The position numbers and the translations under genes are program-made. A stretch of 5,439 nucleotides of DNA from an uncultured Rhodanobacteraceae bacterium (GTDB lineage Bacteria > Pseudomonadota > Gammaproteobacteria > Xanthomonadales > Rhodanobacteraceae): positions 1 to 5,439 of the forward strand of contig CALFNI010000403.1 of assembly GCA_937902695.1 (NCBI GenBank). Reading direction: 5' to 3'. Position 1 is the first letter of the stretch; every line of letters begins with the position of its first letter. The notes under the pieces are model-generated. The model worked only from the letters and a program-made list of their open reading frames with translations. It was not told where the DNA came from and made no database searches. This document shows, piece after piece, positions 1-5,439 of this stretch.

Positions 1-559
<559 letters not shown>

Positions 560-569
560 GATCCGCGCG

Positions 570-1973
570 ATGAACCCGAAGCGCGCAGCCCGACGCGTGT
601 TCGCGGCGGCCTGCGCGCTGCCGGTGGCCGCGTTCGCGGCGACGCCGCAGCCGAGCAAGGCCGACACGGCGTGGATGCTGGTCTGCACGGCGCTGGTGCT
701 GCTGATGTCCGTGCCCGCGCTTGCGCTCTTTTACGGCGGCCTCGTGCGCAGCAAGAACATGCTGAGCGTGCTGATGCAGGTGTTCGTCGTGTTCTCGCTG
801 GTGACGGTGCTCTGGTGCCTCTACGGCTACAGCTTTGCGTTCACCGAGGGCAACGCGTTCTTCGGCGGCACGAGCCGCGTGTTCCTCGCCGGCATCGGCG
901 ATCCATCCAAGGGCGAGTGGGCGCTCGCTTCGACGTTCTCGAAGGGAACGCCGATCTACGAGATCGTCTTCGTCGCGTTCCAGGCGACGTTCGCCGCGAT
1001 CACGTGCTGCCTGATCCTCGGCTCGATCGTCGAGCGCATCCGCTTTTCGGCCGTGCTGATCTTCGTCGCGATCTGGTTCACCTTCAGCTACATCCCGCTC
1101 GCGCACATGGTCTGGTTCTGGCCTGGACCCGATGCATACGGCGATGCGTCGAAAACCGCCGCGCTCAATGCGAGCGCCGGCTTCATCTGGCAGATGGGCG
1201 CGCTCGATTTCGCCGGCGGCACGGTCGTGCACGTCAACGCCGGCGTCGCCGGACTCGTCGGCGCATGCCTGGTCGGCAAGCGGCTCGGCTGGGGCCGCGA
1301 AGTGATGCGGCCGCACAGCCTCACGATGACAATGATCGGCGCCTCGCTGCTCTGGTTCGGCTGGTTCGGATTCAACGCCGGCTCCGCGCTCGAAGCGAAC
1401 GCGTCGGCGGCGCTCGCGTTCCTCAACACGTATCTCGCGACGGCGTGTGCCGTGCTCGCGTGGACGTGCGCCGAGTGGATCCTGAAGGGCAAGCCGTCGA
1501 TGCTCGGCGCGGCATCGGGCGCGGTCGCGGGTCTGGTCGCGATCACGCCAGCCGCGGGCAACGTCGGCGTGCCTGGCGCATTCGCGATCGGCATCGCGGC
1601 CGGCGTGATCTGCCTCTGGGGCGTGACCGGCCTCAAGCGCATCCTGAAGGCCGACGATTCGCTCGACGTGTTCGGCGTGCACGCCGTCGGCGGCATCGCG
1701 GGCGCGCTCCTCACCGGCATCTTCAACGCGCCCGCGCTCGGCGGCCCCGGCTCGGTGCAGGACTGGGTGACGATGACGAGCGGCTATCCCGGCATCGCGG
1801 CGCAATTCCTGATCCAGCTCAAGGCCGTCGCGATCACCTTCGCCTGGACCGGCGCGGTCGCGTTCGTCGCCTTCGCCGTCGCCGACCGGCTCGTCGGACT
1901 TCGCGTCACCGACGAGCAGGAACGCGAAGGCCTCGATATCAACTCGCACGGCGAATCCGCGTACGACTATTGA
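570..1973 (+). CDS. amtB: AmtB ammonium channel
   Basis: 467 residues, an inner-membrane trimeric channel for ammonium with about 11 transmembrane helices. Residues 1-23 look like a cleaved signal peptide (RAARR, hydrophobic core, AFA before ATPQPSKADTAW), as in E. coli AmtB. Core motifs follow: FYGGLVRSKN near residue 50, ERIRFSAV, SYIPLAHMVW with Trp182 (equivalent to E. coli Trp148), GALDFAGGTVVH with pore His221, WFGWFGFNAGS with Phe268 (gate Phe215 in E. coli), and DVFGVHAVGG with pore His371. The twin-histidine pore is therefore complete. The C-tail GLRVTDEQEREGLDINSHGESAYDY is the canonical GlnK-responsive end. The loop between Trp182 and GALDF is about 19 residues longer than in E. 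coli, a variant I recall from other betaproteobacterial AmtBs. It starts 10 bases after the glnK stop with only a weak ribosome site (TGAG over the stop codon), so it is probably cotranscribed and coupled. Transcription is likely nitrogen-controlled, but no native promoter is visible. Confidence 0.95.
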   Translation: MNPKRAARRVFAAACALPVAAFAATPQPSKADTAWMLVCTALVLLMSVPALALFYGGLVRSKNMLSVLMQVFVVFSLVTVLWCLYGYSFAFTEGNAFFGGTSRVFLAGIGDPSKGEWALASTFSKGTPIYEIVFVAFQATFAAITCCLILGSIVERIRFSAVLIFVAIWFTFSYIPLAHMVWFWPGPDAYGDASKTAALNASAGFIWQMGALDFAGGTVVHVNAGVAGLVGACLVGKRLGWGREVMRPHSLTMTMIGASLLWFGWFGFNAGSALEANASAALAFLNTYLATACAVLAWTCAEWILKGKPSMLGAASGAVAGLVAITPAAGNVGVPGAFAIGIAAGVICLWGVTGLKRILKADDSLDVFGVHAVGGIAGALLTGIFNAPALGGPGSVQDWVTMTSGYPGIAAQFLIQLKAVAITFAWTGAVAFVAFAVADRLVGLRVTDEQEREGLDINSHGESAYDY

Positions 1974-2069
1974 GTCCGGACCGCGGGCCGTCTGGCCGTT
2001 TGCTAAGCTAGCGCGGCCTTTCACGGAGCCTTCCGCGACCGTCGCGCGCGCGCCGGCCGCGACGATCGC
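1974..2069 (+). promoter_or_regulatory. amtB to sulfotransferase intergenic region, possible promoter
   Basis: 96 bases between amtB and the sulfotransferase gene. Just after the amtB stop lies GTCCGGAC (1974-1981), then a short GGCC-GTCT-GGCC stem (1986-1997) followed by GTTTGCT, at best a weak terminator-like element. The relatively AT-rich GCTAAGCTAGC at 2002-2012 contains TAAGCT, a poor -10 match; no convincing -35 lies 17 bases upstream. A CGCGAC-C-GTCGCG inverted repeat sits at 2034-2046. The change of function across this gap suggests a new transcription unit, but the evidence for a promoter is weak. Confidence 0.2.
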
Positions 2070-3683
2070 ATGGCGAAACCGAGCGTGCAGACCCCGCATC
2101 AGCCGACAGGCGCCGCACGCCTGCAAGGCCTCGCGCCGCGCACGGCCGCGATGCTCGCCGACGCCGCGCGGCTCGTCGACCGGCTCGATTACGACGGCGC
2201 CGAGCGCGCGCTGACCGGCGCGCTCGCGCTCGCCGGAAGCCATCCCGAAACGCAGCGCCTGCTCGGCCTGATCGCACACCGTCGCGGCCGGCACACGGAG
2301 GCCGAAACCATCTACCGGCGCGCGCTCACCGCGCATCCCTACGACGCGACGCTGGTCAGCCAGTACGGCGACCTGCGCGTCGACGCGGGCGACATCGACG
2401 GCGGCCTGATGCTGCTTCGCCACGCGACCGCCCTCGCGCCGGACGATGCGGCCGTGTGGCTCCGGCTCGGCATCGCGCTCGACAGGCACGGCCATCACGA
2501 CGATGCGCTCGCGGCGGGTCGTCGCGTCGTCGCGCTCGACCCGGAGCACCGGCTCGGCCGCGTGCTGATCGCGCGCAACCTGCACGCGATCGGCGACATC
2601 GAAGGCACCGCGGCGCAATACCGCGCGCTGATCGCGCGCGGCGGCGATCGCGTGCACCAGGCGTGGTTCAGCCTCGTCGATCTCAAGACGATCCGGCTCG
2701 ACGCGCACGAAGCCGCCGCGCTCGAGCGGCTCGCGCTCGATCCGCGCCACGACGACAACGCGCGCGCGATCTTCAACTTCGCCTATGGCAAGGTCTGCGA
2801 AGACAATGCGCGCTACGCCGACGCCGTCGCCGCGTTCGCGCGCGCGAACGCGATCATGCGGCGAAGCGCGCGCTGGGACGCGGCCGCCTTCAGCCGCGAC
2901 GTCGACGCGACAATGCGCATCTTTTCAGCGCCGGTCGCCGGATCGCCGGCTCCGCTCGGCGGCGAAGTCATCTTCGTCGTGGGCCTGCCGCGCTCGGGCA
3001 CGACGCTGATCGAGCAGATCCTCGCGGCGCATCCGGCGGTCGAGGGTGCGAGCGAGCTTTCGGATCTTCCCGCGGTGATCTCGGAGGAATCCGCCCGGCG
3101 CGGCGTGCCGTTTCCGCTGTGGACCGAGCGCGCGACGCCGGCCGACTGGGAGCGCCTGGGCCGCGCGTATCTCGCGCGCACGGCGCGCTGGCGCGCGGAG
3201 CGGCCGCGCTTCACCGACAAGATGCCGAACAACTGGGCATTGCTCGGTTCCGCGCACGCGATGCTGCCCGACGCGAAGTTCGTTGCATGCCATCGCGATC
3301 CGGTCGAGACCTGCTGGTCCTGCTACAAGCAGCTTTTCGCGCCCGGCGTCGTGAATTACGCCTACGATTTCGACGATCTTGCCGCGTACTGGCGCGACTA
3401 CGACCGGCAGACGCGATTCTGGGTCGAGCGCTATCCGTCGCATGTGCGCGCGCAGGGCTACGAGGCGTTGCTCGACGAACCCGAGGCGCAAACGCGCGCC
3501 CTGCTCGATTTCTGCGGCCTTCCGTTCGACGAAAGCTGCCTGCGCTTCCATGAAGCGAAGCGCGGCGTGCGCACCGTGAGCTCGGGCCAGGTGCGCCAGC
3601 CGCTGCGGCGCGACACGGCGCGCGGCCCGCGTTACGGCGAGCTGCTCGCGCCGCTGCGCGCCGCGCTGAAGGCGGCCGGATGA
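2070..3683 (+). CDS. TPR-repeat sulfotransferase (Sulfotransfer_3 type)
   Basis: 537 residues, soluble, with no signal peptide or membrane helix. The N-terminal half (about 28-192) holds roughly five degenerate tetratricopeptide repeats, for example HTEAETIYRRALTAHPYD (75-92) and HDDALAAGRRVVALDPEH (143-160). The C-terminal half (about 298-500) is a PAPS-dependent sulfotransferase: the 5'-phosphosulfate loop is VVGLPRSGTTLIEQIL (303-318), Glu329 in GASELSDLP is placed like the catalytic Glu of tyrosylprotein sulfotransferases, FTDKMPNNW carries Lys384, and HRDPVETCWSCYKQLF (408-423) is the 3'-phosphate site. It should transfer sulfate from PAPS to a hydroxyl; the TPR part probably binds the acceptor or a partner. 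Substrate unknown. The ATG at 2070 is the first start after an in-frame TAA at 2004-2006, but it has no clear Shine-Dalgarno, so an internal start such as Met28 (2151) is possible. The 3' end overlaps the SDR gene by ATGA, indicating an operon. Confidence 0.9.
   Translation: MAKPSVQTPHQPTGAARLQGLAPRTAAMLADAARLVDRLDYDGAERALTGALALAGSHPETQRLLGLIAHRRGRHTEAETIYRRALTAHPYDATLVSQYGDLRVDAGDIDGGLMLLRHATALAPDDAAVWLRLGIALDRHGHHDDALAAGRRVVALDPEHRLGRVLIARNLHAIGDIEGTAAQYRALIARGGDRVHQAWFSLVDLKTIRLDAHEAAALERLALDPRHDDNARAIFNFAYGKVCEDNARYADAVAAFARANAIMRRSARWDAAAFSRDVDATMRIFSAPVAGSPAPLGGEVIFVVGLPRSGTTLIEQILAAHPAVEGASELSDLPAVISEESARRGVPFPLWTERATPADWERLGRAYLARTARWRAERPRFTDKMPNNWALLGSAHAMLPDAKFVACHRDPVETCWSCYKQLFAPGVVNYAYDFDDLAAYWRDYDRQTRFWVERYPSHVRAQGYEALLDEPEAQTRALLDFCGLPFDESCLRFHEAKRGVRTVSSGQVRQPLRRDTARGPRYGELLAPLRAALKAAG
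3668..3672 (+). promoter_or_regulatory. Ribosome binding site for the SDR gene
   Basis: GAAGG inside the last codons of the sulfotransferase gene, 7 bases before the ATG at 3680 and 10 before a second in-frame ATG at 3683. The spacing favours the first ATG, which overlaps the upstream TGA. Either start gives the same protein apart from one Met. Confidence 0.5.
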
Positions 3684-4408
3684 TGGCGAGGCGTCGTGCG
3701 CTGGTGACGGGCGGCAGCGGCGACATCGGCGGCGCGATCGCGCAGGCGCTCGCGGCCGACGGATTCCACGTGCATGTGCACGCGAACGCATCGCGCGAGC
3801 GCGCGCAGGCCGTCGTCGATGCCATTGCGTCCGGCGGCGGCAGCGCCGACGCGGTCGCATTCGATCTCGTCGACGGCGATGCGACGCGCGCGGCCGTCGC
3901 GTCGCTGCTGGCCGACGGACCGATCCACGCGCTCGTGCACAACGCCGGCGTCCACGACGACGCGCCGCTCGCCGGCATGCGTGAGGAGCAGTGGCGGCGC
4001 GTCATCGATATTTCGCTCAACGGCTTCTTCCACGTCGTGCAACCGCTGCTGCTGCCGATGGCACGCGTCCGTGCCGGCCGCATCGTTTCCATTTCGTCGG
4101 TTGCGGCCGTGCTGGGCAATCGCGGCCAGGTCAATTACGCCGCGGCGAAATCGGCGCTGCACGGCGCGACGAAATCGCTGGCGCGCGAAATGGCGTCGCG
4201 CGGCATCACGGCGAATGTCGTCGCGCCCGGCGTCATCGCCGGACGGCTCACGGATCAGGCGTTCGGCGACGCCGAGATCAAGGCGATGATTCCTGCGGCG
4301 CGCGCCGGCACGCCCGAAGACGTTGCGGCGCTGGTCGCGTTCCTCTGCTCGGATCGCGCGGGCTACGTGAACGGGCAGGTCATCGGCGTCAACGGCGGCA
4401 TGGCCTGA
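3680..4408 (+). CDS. SDR-family ketoreductase (FabG-like)
   Basis: 242 residues, the usual length of a classical short-chain dehydrogenase/reductase. Rossmann cofactor motif TGGSGDIG (10-17); HNAG at 87-90 in place of NNAG; active-site Ser140 in SISSV, Tyr153 and Lys157 in NYAAAK; C-terminal NVVAPGVI and GQVIGVNGGMA. These indicate an NAD(P)H-dependent reductase of 3-ketoacyl substrates. The position of the catalytic Asn (E. coli FabG Asn110) holds Ser112 in VIDISLNGFF. The motifs HDDAPLAGM, QPLLLPM, GNRGQVNYAAAK and LHGATKSLAREMASRGIT resemble, from memory, the ketoreductases of aryl polyene and related fatty-acid/polyketide clusters more than housekeeping FabG. No acyl carrier protein or ketosynthase is in the window. 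It is translationally coupled to the sulfotransferase (ATGA overlap), so the two may act on the same molecule; the substrate is unknown. The gene ends at a hairpin facing the convergent DUF4142 gene. Confidence 0.92.
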   Translation: MMARRRALVTGGSGDIGGAIAQALAADGFHVHVHANASRERAQAVVDAIASGGGSADAVAFDLVDGDATRAAVASLLADGPIHALVHNAGVHDDAPLAGMREEQWRRVIDISLNGFFHVVQPLLLPMARVRAGRIVSISSVAAVLGNRGQVNYAAAKSALHGATKSLAREMASRGITANVVAPGVIAGRLTDQAFGDAEIKAMIPAARAGTPEDVAALVAFLCSDRAGYVNGQVIGVNGGMA

Positions 4409-4429
4409 GCGCGTCCTGCGCTCGAGGCC
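4402..4429. terminator. GC-rich hairpin at convergent gene ends
   Basis: Perfect stem GAGCGC (4407-4412) and GCGCTC (4418-4423) around the loop GTCCT, extended by GGCC (4402-4405) pairing with GGCC (4426-4429) across a T/GA internal loop: 10 paired bases in all. It spans the SDR stop codon and lies 25 bases from the stop of the opposing DUF4142 gene. No T-tract follows on either strand, so it is not a canonical intrinsic terminator. It may end or protect the transcripts from both sides. Confidence 0.45.
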
Positions 4430-4453
4430 ATGGCACCGCAAGCACCCGGCGAC

Positions 4454-5014
4454 TCAGCGCGAGCTGACGCCGAGCTGCTTGTTGAACAGCGCGAGCGCCT
4501 GTTCCCGGTTCTCGCGGAGCGCCGGCAGCATGATGTCGGCGTATTTGCGGATGTCCGGATCGACGCTGCTGTTGCGCGCTTCTTCGTACATTTCGATCAT
4601 GCGGTCGTGATCGTCGATGACGTTGCGCACGTACTGCGAGTCGAAGTCCCCGCCGGCGTGGCGCGCGTGCAGGTCGGCGAGCTCGTGGTGATCGTCGATG
4701 TCGGTGCGCGCAGGCAGATCCACGTGCTTCTGATCGGCCAGCAGGCGCAGGGCCTGGTCGGCCTTGGTATGGCTCGAAACGATCTTGTTAGCGAGCGAGT
4801 GGATGCCCGGATTCGCGCCCTGGTCGTCGGCCGCATGGCCCATGGCGATCTGCGTGATGTTCGCGGAGTTCGCGTTCAGCAGGAAATCGACGTCTGCGCG
4901 CGGGAGATGGCCCGGCGCCACTTCGACTGCGGTCGGCAGCTGCGCTTCGACCGGCGAGACGGCCAGCATCGTGAATGCGCTCGCGATCGCGAACGGCAGA
5001 AAACGCATGTCCAT
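4454..5014 (-). CDS. Exported DUF4142 (ferritin-like fold) protein
   Basis: 186 residues. Residues 1-24 form a signal peptide (MRFLPFAIASAFTMLAVSPVEA, cut before QLP), so the mature protein is periplasmic or secreted, with no lipobox Cys. The mature part fits DUF4142, a predicted four-helix ferritin-like bundle: an N-terminal ADVDFLLNANSANITQIAMG helix, SSHTKADQAL (80-89), a DLP segment (99-101), DDHDRMIEMYEEA (134-146) and DPDIRKYADIMLPALREN (152-169). His82, His109, His110, His116, His119 and His136 are frequent, but metal binding is not shown for the family. The function is unknown; relatives are often seen with stress genes. A strong GGAGGT lies upstream; it is 3 bases from the ATG at 5014 and 9 from the in-frame ATG at 5008, so Met3 may be the true start. 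An ORF on the + strand covers the same bases but lacks any family match or signal. Confidence 0.87.
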   Translation of the reverse strand: MDMRFLPFAIASAFTMLAVSPVEAQLPTAVEVAPGHLPRADVDFLLNANSANITQIAMGHAADDQGANPGIHSLANKIVSSHTKADQALRLLADQKHVDLPARTDIDDHHELADLHARHAGGDFDSQYVRNVIDDHDRMIEMYEEARNSSVDPDIRKYADIMLPALRENREQALALFNKQLGVSSR

Positions 5015-5017
5015 GTG

Positions 5018-5023
5018 ACCTCC
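5018..5023 (-). promoter_or_regulatory. Shine-Dalgarno of the DUF4142 gene
   Basis: GGAGGT on the minus strand, the strongest ribosome site in the window. It is 3 bases from the first ATG (5014) and 9 from the second (5008). The spacing makes the second ATG at least as likely, which would shorten the signal peptide by two residues. Confidence 0.7.
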
Positions 5024-5024
5024 G

Positions 5025-5069
5025 TTGGCCTGTAGCGAAACCGTGGGGCCAATCTAGAGGTCGCGACCT
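5025..5069 (-). promoter_or_regulatory. DUF4142 upstream region with two dyad symmetries
   Basis: Two inverted repeats precede the DUF4142 gene. AGGTCGCGACCT (5058-5069) is a perfect 12-bp palindrome. TTGGCC (5025-5030) and GGCCAA (5047-5052) are perfect complements 16 bases apart. On the minus strand TAGATT (5056-5051) between them is a 4/6 match to a -10 box, but no good -35 is seen. The palindrome would sit in the promoter spacer, like an operator. Regulation is inferred only. Confidence 0.3.
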
Positions 5070-5101
5070 TAACGAGCGCCGAGAACGCGCAACGACGGTG
5101 G

Positions 5102-5120
5102 GAGTCGATTCAGCTCGACC
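5102..5120 (-). terminator. Weak hairpin after the unidentified gene
   Basis: GTCGA (5104-5108) pairs with TCGAC (5115-5119) around a 6-base loop; G5102 and C5120 add one pair past a bulged A. It lies 7 bases after the stop codon of the leftward gene. No T-tract follows, so termination is only suggested by position. Confidence 0.2.
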
Positions 5121-5126
5121 GCGCCA

Positions 5127-5439
5127 TCACGCCGCGAGGCGGAACAGCGAGGGTGCGGAGACAGCGTCGTCGCCGCCCGCCTCGCGCGCGTCGAGCCCGG
5201 GGCATGCGCTGCTCGCGCGCCGGCCGATGGCCGCCGCCAGCGCATGCATCGTCGCGACATTGGCGCGCAGGCGCGAAGCGACCTCATCCGTCGAAAGCAC
5301 GTCGTGCAGGCCGCGATTCATCGCGACGAACCAGTCGAGCTCGCGCTGATCGAGCATGACCGGCTCGTTGCGGTTGCGGCTTGCCGCATGCCAGCGGCGG
5401 AAGAACTGCTGCATGCGCCCGTTCAGCGCCTGCGCGCGT
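5127..5439 (-). CDS. Unrecognised protein, C-terminal fragment, 5' end outside window
   Basis: The frame is open from the right edge of the window to a TGA at 5127-5129, about 103 residues. A Met codon at 5414 exists, but the frame continues upstream as RAQALNGR, so the gene most likely begins outside. The fragment has a well-mixed, aromatic-containing composition (MQQFFRRWHAAS, LDQRELDWFVAMNRGL) unlike the Arg/Ala-rich shadow frames around it, and looks largely helical up to about ATMHALAAAIGRR. The last 30 residues are low-complexity and probably disordered. No signal peptide, membrane helix or catalytic motif is visible. I do not recognise the family. It has the same direction as the DUF4142 gene, with 112 bases between them, and could be cotranscribed with it. 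Confidence 0.65.
   Translation of the reverse strand, partial: RAQALNGRMQQFFRRWHAASRNRNEPVMLDQRELDWFVAMNRGLHDVLSTDEVASRLRANVATMHALAAAIGRRASSACPGLDAREAGGDDAVSAPSLFRLAA

Noticed and set aside
1986..2001. GGCC-GTCT-GGCC stem followed by GTTT as an amtB terminator
   Set aside because: A stem of four pairs and a run of three T are too weak to call in sequence this rich in GC.
1993..2004. TGGC and TTGCT near each other, resembling a sigma-54 promoter
   Set aside because: Only 6 bases separate the GG and GC elements where 10 are required.
3211..4441. Long minus-strand open frames over the sulfotransferase end and the SDR gene
   Set aside because: The plus-strand proteins carry complete PAPS and SDR motifs. 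The minus products are Arg/Ala-rich without motifs.
4430..5035. 201-codon open frame on the plus strand over the DUF4142 gene
   Set aside because: The minus strand has a strong ribosome site, a signal peptide and a DUF4142 match. The plus frame has a valine/arginine-rich product with no recognisable features.

Overview
The window (5439 bp, very GC-rich) reads as chromosomal DNA of a betaproteobacterium, most likely Burkholderiaceae (Burkholderia type). This rests on the GCG/TCG/CTC-biased codons, on the close fit of the GlnK/AmtB pair to proteobacterial families, and on a periplasmic DUF4142 protein of a kind common in that group. No species can be assigned. The first ~220 bp are different: they encode the C-terminus of a second ammonium transporter with actinobacterial-looking codon use (TCC serine, only ACC threonine, only GAG glutamate). 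The change comes at or just after the start codon of the PII gene.

Layout. (1) 1-224, + strand: C-terminal end of an Amt-family ammonium transporter. (2) 221-559, +: PII signal protein of GlnK type, overlapping the previous gene by ATGA. (3) 570-1973, +: complete AmtB ammonium channel. (4) 1974-2069: short intergenic stretch. (5) 2070-3683, +: soluble TPR-sulfotransferase fusion. (6) 3680-4408, +: SDR ketoreductase of the FabG superfamily, overlapping the sulfotransferase gene by ATGA. (7) 4402-4429: GC-rich hairpin at the convergent gene ends. (8) 4454-5014, - strand: exported DUF4142 protein. (9) 5015-5126: leader with dyad symmetries. (10) 5127-5439, -: C-terminal part of an unrecognised protein running off the window.

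Function. GlnK and AmtB form the classic ammonium-uptake unit: GlnK senses 2-oxoglutarate/ATP/ADP and plugs AmtB when nitrogen is plentiful. Key residues of both are intact. The sulfotransferase and SDR form a separate, probably translationally coupled pair. The SDR looks closest, from memory of the family, to ketoreductases of aryl-polyene-type fatty acid/polyketide systems, and it has Ser where the SDR tetrad normally has Asn. The substrate of the pair cannot be read from the sequence.

The most notable points are the compositional and phylogenetic break at the start of the PII gene (a chimeric join or a transfer junction, leaving an Amt-PII-Amt order), and the sulfotransferase-reductase pair. 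I see no tRNA, rRNA, CRISPR, insertion sequence or complete transposon, and no gene-free stretch over 300 bp.
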